Positions 45,792 to 55,863 of a DNA stretch of 64,000 nucleotides are shown one piece after another. Made by a program: the position numbers and the translations under genes. Position 1 is the stretch's first letter; each line of letters opens with the position of its first letter. A model generated the notes under the pieces. It did not search any database. It was not told the origin of the DNA and saw only the letters and a list, made by a program, of their open reading frames with translations. This DNA comes from CAIWHR01 sp963708855 (GTDB taxonomy: Bacteria > Pseudomonadota > Gammaproteobacteria > Burkholderiales > Casimicrobiaceae). The stretch lies in assembly GCA_963708855.1 (NCBI GenBank), contig CAVPUM010000006.1:62001-126000 (forward strand), given 5' to 3'.

Positions 45792-46517
45792 TCAGAGGCC
45801 CTGGTAGCGAATCGCGGTGTCCAGGTCGAGGTCGGCGCGGACCTGCGTGGTGGCCACCGCGGCGATCCGCTGCGAGATTTCGCTTTGCGGGTCGTTCAGA
45901 TCGCCGAACAGCAGCGCCTTGTGCCCTTCGGCGGCGCAGGCTTCAACGCACGCGGGAATGCGGTCGCGGTCGACGCGATGCACGCACAGCGTGCACGATT
46001 CGACGCAGCCCTTGCCGCGGGGCACGTCCGGCTTCTGGTTCGTGACCGGCTCGTGCACGAACGAGCGCGCGCCGTAGGGGCAGGCCATCACGCAGTAGCG
46101 GCAGCCGATGCAGGTGTGCCTGTCGACCAGCACGATGCCGTCCGCGCGCTTGAACGAGGCGCCGGTCGGGCAGACGTCGACGCAGGGCGGCTCCGCGCAG
46201 TGCTGGCACATCATCGGCAGCGAGCGCGCGCGGCCGCGCCCGTCCTTGAGGTCGATCTTGCGGATCCATTGCGCGTCGGTGACCGCCTTGCCGCCACCGA
46301 GCCCGTTCTCCCTGTCGCAGGCGGTCACGCAGGCGTCGCAACCGGCCGCGCAGCGGTTCATGTCGACGAGCAGTCCCCAGCGCACCGTCGCCGGCGCCGC
46401 AGCTTCGGGCGCCCGGCCCTGCGCGAGCTCGTACAAAGTGATGCCCGGCGCGAGCACGACGCCGGCGAGCGCGGCCGTCTCCCACAGGAACTTCCGGCGG
46501 CCGTGATTCACGCTCAT
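45792..46517 (-). CDS. dsrO: DsrO, periplasmic iron-sulfur subunit
   Basis: A 241-residue ferredoxin-like protein exported by the Tat pathway (GRRKFLWETAALAGVVLAPG at the N-terminus). It carries four Fe-S cysteine groups: CAAGCDACVTACDRE, CQHCAEPPCVDVCPTG, CIGCRYCVMACPYG and CTLCVHRVDRDRIPACVEAC. It is the electron-transfer partner between DsrJ and DsrP. The ATG at 46517 overlaps the dsrJ stop. Confidence 0.94.
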   Translation of the reverse strand: MSVNHGRRKFLWETAALAGVVLAPGITLYELAQGRAPEAAAPATVRWGLLVDMNRCAAGCDACVTACDRENGLGGGKAVTDAQWIRKIDLKDGRGRARSLPMMCQHCAEPPCVDVCPTGASFKRADGIVLVDRHTCIGCRYCVMACPYGARSFVHEPVTNQKPDVPRGKGCVESCTLCVHRVDRDRIPACVEACAAEGHKALLFGDLNDPQSEISQRIAAVATTQVRADLDLDTAIRYQGL

Positions 46518-46930
46518 GGTCGGGCCGCGGCCGCTGTCTTGGCGGGCTTGTCGGCGTGGCATTCGAAGCAGTCGAGATTCACGCCGGCGTAGCGGTGGCA
46601 GGTTGCGCAGAAGCCGTCGGCGCCGGTGACGCGGCCGGTTTTCTTGCCCGCATGGCAGGTGACGCAGTTGGCGAGACTGTGCTTCGTCGTACGGATGCCC
46701 TCGTGCACCGTCCGGTCGCGCTGATGCTTGAGCAGTTCCATGTGGTTGCGGCGCATGAACGCAGTGTCCTCGACGCAACGCTCGCCCGCAGCCGCTTCGA
46801 TCGCCGGCAGCGGGACGCGCGACGGCGCGCGCGCGGTTTCAGGCGCCGCGAGCGACGCGGCCGCCGCGAGGAAGGCCATGGCGAAGAGCGTGCTCTTCGG
46901 CCAGCGCCGGGCGCGAGATCCGTCGGCCAT
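46514..46930 (-). CDS. dsrJ: DsrJ, periplasmic triheme cytochrome c
   Basis: A 138-residue protein with an N-terminal signal or anchor segment (STLFAMAFLAAAASLAAP) and three heme-binding CxxCH motifs at residues 89-93, 108-112 and 121-125. The upstream ERCVEDTAFMRRNHMELL segment contains the Cys thought to serve as an unusual heme ligand in DsrJ. It is part of the DsrMKJOP complex on the periplasmic side. Confidence 0.94.
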   Translation of the reverse strand: MADGSRARRWPKSTLFAMAFLAAAASLAAPETARAPSRVPLPAIEAAAGERCVEDTAFMRRNHMELLKHQRDRTVHEGIRTTKHSLANCVTCHAGKKTGRVTGADGFCATCHRYAGVNLDCFECHADKPAKTAAAARP

Positions 46931-46940
46931 GCGCGTCGTC

Positions 46941-48896
46941 CTATTCCCCCAGCCCCATTTGTATGTACCCGGTCGGGCAGACGTCGGCGCAGATGTGGCA
47001 GCCGATGCACTTGTCGTAATCGGTGTACACGTAGCGGCCCATCGTGGCCTCTTTCTTCGGCACCCGCGCCACCGCCGTCTGCGGGCAATAGACCACGCAG
47101 TTGTCGCACTCGAAGCACTGGCCGCAGCTCATGCAGCGCTTGGCCTCGGCCACGGCGTCGGCTTCGGCAAGCGCCTCCAGTCGCTCCTCGAAGTTGCCGA
47201 GCGCCGATTCCCGGGTCAGCGTGATCACGTTGCGCCGGAAGCGCGGCACGTAGTTGAAGTGCCCGAGGAAGAGCTCGTCGTGCGGAATCACGTAGCGGTC
47301 GGAGCGGTTGTCGTAGTTGTGAATGGCGGCCTTGCTCGCGTCCGTGCCCCGGAGCGGCTCGTGCGCTTCGGTGAAGGCGAGCCCCTTCTCGACCATCTTG
47401 CGCTTCAGATCGAACACGTGGACATCGACCTTTGGCCGCTTCTCCGGGCCCTCGCCGGCAAGGAAGCGGTCGATGCCGTCCGCCGCGATCGCGCCGTGGC
47501 CGATCGCCGTTGTGAGCAGGTGCGGCCGGATGACGTCGCCACCGGCAAACGTTCCCGGCTTGCCCGGGATCTGGTAGTTCTTGTCCGTGGCCACGGCGCC
47601 CTTGCCGATGTCGAATTCCTCGAGCCCGGTGAAATCGACCGCCTGGCCGATCGCGGAGACGACGAGGTCGGCGGGGATTTCCTCCTCGGTGCCTTCGATC
47701 ACCTTGATCTCGAGCCGGGGGCCGACGAACTTCGCCTCGCAGCGCGCGACGACCAGCGCGGTCGCACGGCCATTCGCGTCCTTGACCACCCGCACCGGCG
47801 CCAGACCGCCGCGGATCGCGATGCCCTCCGCCAGCGCCTGCTCGATCTCGTGCTGGTTGGCCTGCATCCTGTTGACGTCGAACACCGACGTCAGCGTCAC
47901 CTCGGCGCCCTGCTTTGCGGACACCGACGCGACGTCGTGCGCCATGTGCCCCGCAATCGCGAGCTCGGGAAAGTCGGTCGGTTTCGCGTGCCCGATGTGG
48001 CCGAGGCGGCGCGCGACGGTCGCGACGTCGATCGACGTGTCGCCGCCGCCGATGACGACGACGCGCTTGCCGACGTGCCGGAGCCTGCCGTCGTTGAACG
48101 CCTTGAGGAACGACGTGGCGGTGACGACGTTGGGAGCGTCGCCGCCAGGCGCCGGCAGCGGACGCCCCGATTGCGCGCCCATGCCGAGGAAGACGGCGGA
48201 GAAGTCCTGCCGCAGCTGCTCGAGCGTCACGTCGGTCCCGATCCGGCAATTCAGGCGCACGTCCACACCGAGGTCGACGATCCGCTTGATCTCGGCGTCC
48301 AGCACCTCGCGCGGCGTGCGGAATCCAGGAATGCCGTAGCGCATCATGCCGCCGAGCAATTCGTGCTCGTCGAAGATCGTCACGGCGTGGCCTTTGAGCG
48401 CGAGCTGGTACGCGCAGGACAGCCCGGCCGGCCCGCCGCCGATCACCGCGACCTTCTTGCCCGTCTTTGCCTGCGGCGCGACGAATTTGAGCTGGTTCGC
48501 GATCGCGTACTCACCGAGGAAATGCTCGACCGAGTTGATGCCGACGTGGTCTTCGACCTCGTTGCGGTTGCAGCCGGTCTCGCAGGGCGCCGGGCAGACG
48601 CGGCCCATCACCGACGGGAACGGGTTCGCCTCGGTCAGGCGGCGGAACGCGTATTCCTGCCACGGCATCCCGGCGGGCGGCTTCTCGATGCCGCGCGCGA
48701 TGTTGAGGTAGCCGCGGATGTCCTCGCCGGACGGACAGCTGCCCTGGCACGGTGGCGTCGACTGTATGTAGGTCGGGCACTTGTGAGTGAAGCTCGCCTG
48801 GAAGATCTGGTCGCGCCACGATTTCCACTTCGTGTCGCCTTCCTTGAACCGGCGGAACGTGAGTTTTTCGGTGCGTGGTTCGGTCGTTGACGACAT
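46941..48896 (-). CDS. dsrL: DsrL, NAD(P)H-dependent iron-sulfur flavoprotein oxidoreductase
   Basis: A 651-residue GltD-like flavoprotein that exchanges electrons between DsrAB and NAD(P)H in sulfur oxidisers. The N-terminal Fe-S region has PPCQGSCPSGEDIRGYL and CPAPCETGCNRNEV. The FAD site is VAVIGGGPAGLSCAYQLALKG, the NAD(P) site VVVIGGGDTSIDVATVARRLG, and the second FAD motif GTFAGGDVIRP. The C-terminal ferredoxin domain has CMSCGQCFECDNCVVYCPQ and CIGCHICADVCPTG. The ATG at 48896 begins the true protein; the long frame upstream to 49538 is dsrK shadow. Confidence 0.95.
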   Translation of the reverse strand: MSSTTEPRTEKLTFRRFKEGDTKWKSWRDQIFQASFTHKCPTYIQSTPPCQGSCPSGEDIRGYLNIARGIEKPPAGMPWQEYAFRRLTEANPFPSVMGRVCPAPCETGCNRNEVEDHVGINSVEHFLGEYAIANQLKFVAPQAKTGKKVAVIGGGPAGLSCAYQLALKGHAVTIFDEHELLGGMMRYGIPGFRTPREVLDAEIKRIVDLGVDVRLNCRIGTDVTLEQLRQDFSAVFLGMGAQSGRPLPAPGGDAPNVVTATSFLKAFNDGRLRHVGKRVVVIGGGDTSIDVATVARRLGHIGHAKPTDFPELAIAGHMAHDVASVSAKQGAEVTLTSVFDVNRMQANQHEIEQALAEGIAIRGGLAPVRVVKDANGRATALVVARCEAKFVGPRLEIKVIEGTEEEIPADLVVSAIGQAVDFTGLEEFDIGKGAVATDKNYQIPGKPGTFAGGDVIRPHLLTTAIGHGAIAADGIDRFLAGEGPEKRPKVDVHVFDLKRKMVEKGLAFTEAHEPLRGTDASKAAIHNYDNRSDRYVIPHDELFLGHFNYVPRFRRNVITLTRESALGNFEERLEALAEADAVAEAKRCMSCGQCFECDNCVVYCPQTAVARVPKKEATMGRYVYTDYDKCIGCHICADVCPTGYIQMGLGE

Positions 48897-48934
48897 CGGT
48901 TGCTCTCCGGAATGCTGGGGTGACCTGCGGGTCG

Positions 48935-50467
<1,533 letters not shown>

Positions 50468-50520
50468 CTTAGCGCCCCCTCGAGGGGCAGCGAACGTCGT
50501 GAGCGCGGGCGCTCATCTTC
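50468..50520. repeat. GC-rich hairpin repeat in the dsrM-dsrK gap
   Basis: The gap contains GCGCCCCCTCGAGGGGCAGCGAACG, a palindromic CCCCTCGAGGGG core followed by the GTTCGCTGCCCC-like element also seen upstream of the Cas6-like gene and in the dsrE-dsrF gap. Probably a dispersed operon-gap repeat that forms an RNA hairpin; the palindrome itself runs to the dsrK start. Confidence 0.55.
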
Positions 50521-51255
50521 TCATTCCCTCGGCTCGAGTCCGGCGGCCCACGCGGAGAGATGCCGCTTCTCGCGCGGATTGTCCGATTGGTTGCGCGTCG
50601 GCGAGAAGAAGAGGCCGGGCGCGTGCAGCAGTTTGGAAAACGGAAAGATCAGCATCAGGAGCGCGACCAGCGCGAGATGCACGTAGAGGAGCCCGTCGTC
50701 GGGCAGGGGCTGCCAGTCGGCGACCATGAGCCCGAGGAAGAACGCCTTCACCGCGACGACGTCCGTGTGCGCGAAGTATTTCATGGCGAGGCCGGAGACG
50801 GCGATCGCGAGCAGGAGCACCAGCATCAGGTGATCCGACGGCGTCGAAATGTAGCGAACCCGCGCGACCGCGAAGCGCCGCACCCAGAGTCCCGCGAGGC
50901 CCGCCGCCATCGCGAACGCGGCGTAGATCCCGAACGGCTGCGCGAAGGCGACCCACGACCACACGGGTTCCGTGAAGTAGCGCAGATGACGGACCAGCAC
51001 CAGCGCCAGGCCCGCGTGGAACAGCCAGCCGAATACCCAGGTCCAGAGGCTGCTCTTGAACAGGCTCTCGAACAGCACGACCTCGCGCAGGAGGCGCAGC
51101 GCCACGCCGTGCTGCGTGGTCGGCGCCGGCGTGGTGGGAATCTTGAGCGGCGCCGGCGTGCGCGCGTAGTCGTAGATCCGGTAGACAAGCCCGCCCGCGA
51201 ACACGAGGCTCGCGCCGCAGAACAGCAGGGCGTAGGCGATGGTCGCGGCGGTCAT
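50521..51255 (-). CDS. dsrM: DsrM, NarI-like heme b membrane subunit
   Basis: A 244-residue inner-membrane cytochrome with five helices, including TIAYALLFCGASLVFAGGLVY and WTWVFGWLFHAGLALVLVRHL. His residues suitable as heme b ligands sit in the second and fifth helices (FHAGLAL, LVRHLRYF and LLYVHLALVALLML). It passes electrons between quinone and DsrK. The C-terminal tail is cytoplasmic and charged. Confidence 0.94.
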   Translation of the reverse strand: MTAATIAYALLFCGASLVFAGGLVYRIYDYARTPAPLKIPTTPAPTTQHGVALRLLREVVLFESLFKSSLWTWVFGWLFHAGLALVLVRHLRYFTEPVWSWVAFAQPFGIYAAFAMAAGLAGLWVRRFAVARVRYISTPSDHLMLVLLLAIAVSGLAMKYFAHTDVVAVKAFFLGLMVADWQPLPDDGLLYVHLALVALLMLIFPFSKLLHAPGLFFSPTRNQSDNPREKRHLSAWAAGLEPRE

Positions 51256-51327
51256 GGACGGCGATCGTGACGAGCGACCGCGGGCGTGGTGCGCCCGTCC
51301 GCGGGTGCACCACGCCCGGCTGGGCGG

Positions 51328-51663
51328 TCAGACGCAGCCGGTGGGCTTCGGCAATCCGGCGATCTTGCAGGCCTGCTTCGCCGGGCCGTAAGGGAAGAGC
51401 TCGTACAGGTACTGGCTGTTTCCCTTCTCCGGGCCGAGCTGCTTGCCGATCGCCTTCGTCAGCACGCGCACGGCGGGCGCGATCTGATATTCCTCGTAGT
51501 AGTTGCGCAGGAAGTTGACGACCTCCCAGTGGTTGGAGGACATCTCGACGTTCTCGGTCTGCGCGATGTGCTTGGCGACGTCCTCGGTCCATTCCCCGAG
51601 ATTCACGAGATAGCCTTCCTCGTCGGTTTCGTACGACTTGCCGTTGACCTCGATGATGGGCAT
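51328..51663 (-). CDS. dsrC: DsrC, sulfur carrier protein
   Basis: A 111-residue DsrC with the two conserved cysteines of the flexible arm, C99 (KQACKIAGL) and the penultimate C110 (PTGCV). These carry sulfur from DsrEFH to DsrAB and form the trisulfide released as sulfite. The EVNGKSYETDEEGYL start and SNHWEVVNFLRNYYEEYQI helix are standard. It is the only one of three DsrC homologues in the window that keeps both cysteines. Confidence 0.97.
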   Translation of the reverse strand: MPIIEVNGKSYETDEEGYLVNLGEWTEDVAKHIAQTENVEMSSNHWEVVNFLRNYYEEYQIAPAVRVLTKAIGKQLGPEKGNSQYLYELFPYGPAKQACKIAGLPKPTGCV

Positions 51664-51700
51664 GAGCGTCTCCTCTTGCGATTGAAGGTAGTTGGGGGGG

Positions 51701-51997
51701 TCAAAGCCAGGATTGGCAGTTCCTGTGCGCGGCGACGAGATCCACGAAGCCGTCGTAATCGACGGTGGTGACGCCGGCGATGACGCGGTCGGCGACTGCG
51801 CGCGCCTCGAGATCGGGCAGCAGCGCGTACACCTTGAGTCTCGAAATGGCGGCCGCGAGCTTGGCTTCCGCCGCGCTGCCGCGGGTCGCGGCGTACACGC
51901 CGTCCTCGATGAGGAGCAGACTCCCGGATTGCGCGATGCGCAGGACCGCGTCCAGCGAGTTGCGTTCGTAAGGCGACTTGTTGACGATGTGCAGCAT
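51701..51997 (-). CDS. dsrH: DsrH (TusB-like) sulfurtransferase subunit
   Basis: A 98-residue subunit of the DsrE2F2H2 complex: MLHIVNKSPYERNSLDAVL, GSLLLIEDGVYAATRG, VYALLPDLEARAV and a DYDGFVDLVAAH end. The early Cys found in the Allochromatium protein (in the segment after NSL) is replaced here, leaving only the Cys near the C-terminus (NCQSWL). Sulfur transfer would rely on DsrE and DsrC. Confidence 0.93.
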   Translation of the reverse strand: MLHIVNKSPYERNSLDAVLRIAQSGSLLLIEDGVYAATRGSAAEAKLAAAISRLKVYALLPDLEARAVADRVIAGVTTVDYDGFVDLVAAHRNCQSWL

Positions 51998-52012
51998 CGG
52001 ATTTCCGCGTGG

Positions 52013-52384
52013 TCAGCAGGACAGGACGACGTCCTGTTCGTCCATCAGCGCGCCGAGCTCGCCGGCGCCGAGCACGGTGACGTCGACGATGAGGTCGCCC
52101 TCGGTGAGCCCCCGGGCTTCGAGCGACTCGCGTTCGACGTAGAGCTTCTCGACGTCGTACCCGTCGAGCGCCCGGTAGGTCGGCGAGAAGTTCTTGGTCT
52201 CGATCCCCTTGGTCTGCTGGCCCTTCTTCAGCTGGTAGACGCCGTCGTCGACGAACACGAGCGATACGTCCTGCTCGAACGCAGCCGAGATCAGCACGAC
52301 TTCGAGCGACTCCAGCGCGTAGACGGTGCCGTAGGGCGCCTTGCGGTTGACGAACATGAACTTCTTGGGGGCGGTGGCGGTCAT
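52013..52384 (-). CDS. dsrF: DsrF (TusC-like) sulfurtransferase subunit
   Basis: A 123-residue member of the DsrE/DsrF-like family: KKFMFVNRKAPYGTVYALESLEVV, VSLVFVDDGVYQLKKGQQTKG and LDGYDVEKLYVERESLEARGL, ending DVVLSC. It forms part of the DsrEFH hexamer that loads DsrC. Gap to dsrH is 15 bases. It has the charge pattern of DsrF rather than DsrE and lacks the active Cys. Confidence 0.93.
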   Translation of the reverse strand: MTATAPKKFMFVNRKAPYGTVYALESLEVVLISAAFEQDVSLVFVDDGVYQLKKGQQTKGIETKNFSPTYRALDGYDVEKLYVERESLEARGLTEGDLIVDVTVLGAGELGALMDEQDVVLSC

Positions 52385-52394
52385 GGCGTTTCCT

Positions 52395-52470
52395 CAGCGC
52401 CCGCACGGCGGCCCGAAGGGCGCCGAGCGCCCCCCGGGGGGAGGCGAACGCAGTGAGCTTCCGGGGGGGC
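52395..52470. repeat. GC-rich hairpin repeat in the dsrE-dsrF gap
   Basis: The stretch includes GGGCGCCGAGCGCCC and a CCCCCCGGGGGG palindrome followed by AGGCGAACGCAGTGAGC, related on the opposite strand to the elements at 50468 and 55930. It fills an otherwise tight operon gap and probably folds as an RNA hairpin that tunes expression between dsrE and dsrF. Confidence 0.55.
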
Positions 52471-52472
52471 AT

Positions 52473-52832
52473 CTAATCGCCGAAGGTGACCAGGCGTTCG
52501 GCCTGGATGCCGGTCTCGACCAGTTGCCCCAGCCCGGAAATGCGAAAGCCCGGCGCGAGGTTCTCGTCCTTGATGCCACGCCGAAGCGCCGCCGCGACAC
52601 AGACGACGAGGTCGACGCCGTGGTCCGCGGCGAGCTTCGACCAGCGGGCGACGATGTTGCGATCGTCCTGCGGCGGCTCGGTCAGCCGCGTCGAGTTGTT
52701 GACGCCGTCGTGATAGAAGAACACGCGGTGGATCTCGTGCCCCTTCGCGAGAGCGGCCTTGCAGAACAGGTAAGCCGAATCGCTCGCCTGGTGCTGGTAG
52801 GGCCCTTCGTTGACGAGGATGCCGAACTTCAT
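52473..52832 (-). CDS. dsrE: DsrE (TusD-like) sulfurtransferase subunit
   Basis: A 119-residue subunit with the conserved sulfur-carrying C78 in DLVVCVAAALRRG. Other family features are FGILVNEGPYQHQASDSAYLF, HRVFFYHDGVNNSTRL and RISGLGQLVETG. Together with DsrF and DsrH it delivers sulfane sulfur to DsrC; its presence marks the Dsr system as the oxidising type. Confidence 0.95.
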   Translation of the reverse strand: MKFGILVNEGPYQHQASDSAYLFCKAALAKGHEIHRVFFYHDGVNNSTRLTEPPQDDRNIVARWSKLAADHGVDLVVCVAAALRRGIKDENLAPGFRISGLGQLVETGIQAERLVTFGD

Positions 52833-52833
52833 G

Positions 52834-53910
52834 CTAGAACCGGATGTGGGTCGATGCGTTCAGGTTCGCCCGCGCGCCGCGCCAGTCGTCGATCAGGTAC
52901 TTGGTGAACGGGAGCTCGGTCTTCTCGAAGAAGCGGGGCCAGCCGATGCGCTCGACCCAGTCGGACAGGCGTTCCCAGGGCCGCGCATCGGCCTTGTACG
53001 CGTAGAGGATGCGCTTCACCGCGTCCGACACCTCGGGCCAGCGCGGCGGATTGTTCGGCAGGCCGGCCGCGACCATCTTCATGAACGTCGGCTTTGCGCG
53101 AGCGTTGGAGTTCTTGCCGCCGACCCAGATCGCGAGCTTCGAGTACTCGGGGTCGTTGATCTGCATCGGCGGGCACGGCGGATAGCACGCGCCGCAGCAC
53201 ATGCATTTCTTCTCGTCGATCTCGAGCGACGGCTTGCCGTTGACCAGCGCCGGACGGATCGCGGCCACCGGGCAGCGCGCCACGACAGCGGGCCGCTCGC
53301 AGACATTGGCGACCAGATCGTGGTTGATGACCGGCGGTTTCGTGTGCTGGACGATGATGGCGATGTCGGCCTGGCCGCCGCAGTTGATCTCGCAGCAGGA
53401 CGTCGACAGGTGCACGCGGTTGGGCATCTCCTCGCGGCGGAACTCGTCGTAGAGGTCGTCCATCAGCGCCTTCACGACGCCGGAAGCGTCGGTGCCGGGG
53501 ATGTCGCAGTGCAGCCAGCCCTGCGTGTGCGCAATCATCGACACCGAGTTGCCGGTGCCGCCGACGGGAAAGCCGCTCTTCTCCAGTTCGGCAATCAGGG
53601 GCCCGACCTTTGCCGCCGCCGACACCATGAACTCGATGTTCGACCGGATCGTGAAGCGGACGTGGCCCTCGGCGTACTGGTCGGCGATGTCACACAGCTT
53701 GCGGATGGTGAAGACGTCCATCTGCCGCTGCGTGCCGGCGCGCACCGTCCACACCTCGTCGCCGCCGTGCGCGACGTGGTGGAGCACGCCCGGCCGCGGT
53801 CGGTCGTGATAGCGCCAGTTGCCGCGGTTCTTGGCGAGCAGCGGGTGCAGGAACTGCCCTTCGTCCGGGACGCCGCTCTCGGTTGCCCGGCGCATCTGCG
53901 GTTGAGCCAT
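52834..53910 (-). CDS. dsrB: Reverse dissimilatory sulfite reductase beta subunit
   Basis: A 358-residue subunit. Siroheme-[4Fe-4S] ligand region is STSCCEINCGGQADIAII near residue 170. The ferredoxin domain CMCCGACYPPCPPMQ (about 235) inserts into the fold. The FTIRSNIEFMVS and GGTGNSVSMIAHTQGWLHC segments are typical of DsrB. With DsrA it oxidises DsrC-bound sulfur to sulfite in the cytoplasm. ATG at 53910; the gap to dsrA is 11 bases. Confidence 0.96.
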   Translation of the reverse strand: MAQPQMRRATESGVPDEGQFLHPLLAKNRGNWRYHDRPRPGVLHHVAHGGDEVWTVRAGTQRQMDVFTIRKLCDIADQYAEGHVRFTIRSNIEFMVSAAAKVGPLIAELEKSGFPVGGTGNSVSMIAHTQGWLHCDIPGTDASGVVKALMDDLYDEFRREEMPNRVHLSTSCCEINCGGQADIAIIVQHTKPPVINHDLVANVCERPAVVARCPVAAIRPALVNGKPSLEIDEKKCMCCGACYPPCPPMQINDPEYSKLAIWVGGKNSNARAKPTFMKMVAAGLPNNPPRWPEVSDAVKRILYAYKADARPWERLSDWVERIGWPRFFEKTELPFTKYLIDDWRGARANLNASTHIRF

Positions 53911-53921
53911 ATGCGATCTCC

Positions 53922-55217
53922 TCAGGCCGCTTGCTTTGCGGCGTTGATCTTGGCCACTTCGTCGTCCCAGCCGTCCATCCGCACATAGGGATTCGTGCGG
54001 GGCGCCGCCACCATGTTCGAATCGATCGGAATCTCGAGCGCCTCGAGGAAATTGACGATGCCGATGCGCTCGATCATTTCGCCGGTGCGCTCGTGCTCGA
54101 GCGCGTTCTCGGCAAAGAAGTCGATGATCTTCTGGCCGAGCTCGACGAGCTTCGCGCGGTCCTCGTCCGTTTCGAGCTTCATGAACGGGATCACGACCGT
54201 GCCCATCAGGTCGCCGATCTTCAGCGTGCGCTTGCCGCCGACCAGGATCGTCGCGCCCTTGTCCTTGCCCGGCGCGAGCGCGCCGGTCATCACGTTGATG
54301 CAGTGCATGCAGCGGACGCAGTCGCGGTTGTCGATCGCCAGCCCGTGCGTGTCGGAGAGCGCCACCGTCGACACGGTCGGGCCCGGCGCGAGGTCCTTCA
54401 GCTCCTTCAGCTGGATCGTCCTGGTGGGGCAGCGCGCGATGACGTCGTTGACGAGCTCGTTCATGCCGTGCTTCGCGAACCACTTCTTCGCCAGTTCCTC
54501 GTCGGTGCGGATGTTGTCGCGCCAGGTGCCGATCACGGCCATGTCGGCGCGCTGGATCGAATTCATGCAGTCGTTCGGGCAGCCCGAGAACTTGAACTTG
54601 AACTTGTACGGCAGCGAAGGACGGTGGATGTCGTCCAGAAAGCTGTTGATGACCGTGCGGTGCGCGCTGGCCTCGTCGTAGCACGATTGCTCGCAGCGCG
54701 TGGCGCCGACGCAGGACATCGAGGTGCGCACGGCCGGGCCCGCGCCGCCCAGGTCGAACCCAAGCTCGTTGATCGCGTCGAAGGCCGGCTGCACGTTGGC
54801 GCTGGTCACGCCCTGGAACATGATGTCGCCGGATTGGCCGTGAAAGGCGATGAGGCCGGACCCGTGCTCTTCCCAGATGTCGGCCATCTTGCGCAGCACA
54901 TCGGTGTTGTAGTGCATCCCAGCGGGAGGCATCACCCGCAGCGTGTGGAACTCCGCCGCATCGGGAAACAGCGGCTTGTTGTCCGCGTCCTTCGCCTCGG
55001 TGAAGCGCGGGATCACGCCGCCGCCATACCCGAACACGCCGACCGTGCCGCCCTTCCAGTATCCCTTGCGCGTCTTGTAGGAGTGCTCGAGCTGACCCAT
55101 CAGGTCGACCATGTAGTCCTTGTCCTTCGCCAACCGCTTGAGGCCGGTGACGAAACTGGGCCATGGACCGCTCTCGAGCTGGTCGAGCATGGGAGTGGGA
55201 CGCATTTCTTTCGCCAT
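53922..55217 (-). CDS. dsrA: Reverse dissimilatory sulfite reductase alpha subunit
   Basis: A 431-residue subunit. Motifs: ESGPWPSFVTGLKRLA at the start, GVFGYGGGVIPRF, the siroheme-cluster ligands in SCVGATRCEQSCYDEASAH and SGCPNDCMNSIQRADMAVIG, and the ferredoxin domain around DCVRCMHCINVMTGAL. It is the first gene of the operon. The ATG at 55217 follows a GAGGAGAT ribosome site. The upstream 380 bases must hold the dsr promoter. Confidence 0.96.
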   Translation of the reverse strand: MAKEMRPTPMLDQLESGPWPSFVTGLKRLAKDKDYMVDLMGQLEHSYKTRKGYWKGGTVGVFGYGGGVIPRFTEAKDADNKPLFPDAAEFHTLRVMPPAGMHYNTDVLRKMADIWEEHGSGLIAFHGQSGDIMFQGVTSANVQPAFDAINELGFDLGGAGPAVRTSMSCVGATRCEQSCYDEASAHRTVINSFLDDIHRPSLPYKFKFKFSGCPNDCMNSIQRADMAVIGTWRDNIRTDEELAKKWFAKHGMNELVNDVIARCPTRTIQLKELKDLAPGPTVSTVALSDTHGLAIDNRDCVRCMHCINVMTGALAPGKDKGATILVGGKRTLKIGDLMGTVVIPFMKLETDEDRAKLVELGQKIIDFFAENALEHERTGEMIERIGIVNFLEALEIPIDSNMVAAPRTNPYVRMDGWDDEVAKINAAKQAA

Positions 55218-55599
55218 GTCAGCTATCTCCTCGCACATGCGGTGAACGAAACAGACGACCACCCTGCCTCGTCGCCGGAAGGTTCCACACAGACATTGTG
55301 ACCGGCGCCGGGCCGGCTGATGTTGACGGCGCACAAAGGTCGGCGCACAAGGCTGCGATGCTACAGCCGCCTCGCATCTCCCGCTATCCCTCTGCCCGGC
55401 TACCTGAATAAGCCGGATAGCGGGGAATCGGAATCACCCAGATGGAGTACGTGCCCATAGCCCGCATTGGCTATGGACGCGCAGGACGCCGGAATCGCCC
55501 AATACGGCCTCCGCCAGGCCGCTTTCGGCGGGCGGCGCCGAGGCGCACACTCGCATTCTGCGACCACGCCCGTTCACCCGGACCCGACGAGAGCATCCC
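55218..55599. other. Divergent intergenic region between dsrA and the plus-strand accessory cluster
   Basis: About 380 bases that should contain the dsr operon promoter and the promoter of the plus-strand cluster. A strong nested inverted repeat at 55380-55424 is the only clear structure. I could not identify confident -35/-10 elements. Confidence 0.5.
55380..55424. promoter_or_regulatory. Nested inverted repeat in the dsrA upstream region
   Basis: Outer arms CCCGCTAT (55380-55387) and ATAGCGGG (55417-55424); inner arms CCGGCT (55396-55401) and AGCCGG (55411-55416) around a 9-base AT-rich loop. It lies about 160 bases upstream of dsrA and about 175 upstream of the divergent gene. It could be a regulator site or a transcript hairpin. 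Confidence 0.5.
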
Positions 55600-55842
55600 A
55601 TGCCGAAGATCACCAGCCTGACCCGCTTTCAGGTGCCGCTGGGCGGGCAGGAAATCGAGTTGCAGGAAATCGTCCACGATGCCGGAGGGATGCATCTGCT
55701 GCGGGTGCGCATCAGGGAAAAGAGCAGGTTCACGATCTTCGACGTCGACCCCCTCACGGCACGGCGCTGGGCCGACGCGATGCGGCGCTGGAGCAGCGAC
55801 CAGCCGACCGGTGTCGATCCGGTCGCGGGCGCGCGCGAATGA
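55600..55842 (+). CDS. Small conserved-looking protein, first gene of the accessory cluster
   Basis: An 80-residue soluble protein: ITSLTRFQVPLGGQEIELQE, IVHDAGGMHLLRVRIREKSRF, FDVDPLTARRWADAMRRW. This pattern of a beta-rich protein with a RVRIRE strand and LDPxTAxxW helix resembles small uncharacterised proteins near sulfur genes in proteobacteria (possibly DUF6967, from memory and unverified). It is divergent from dsrA. Its stop is followed by the hairpin array that precedes the Cas6-like gene. Confidence 0.65.
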   Translation: MPKITSLTRFQVPLGGQEIELQEIVHDAGGMHLLRVRIREKSRFTIFDVDPLTARRWADAMRRWSSDQPTGVDPVAGARE

Positions 55843-55863
55843 ACGGCCCCCGCGCTCACTGTG

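Noticed and set aside
44546..46045. Long plus-strand frame opposite dsrP and dsrO
   Set aside because: Shadow of two complete dsr genes; Arg/Glu/His-rich with no domain.
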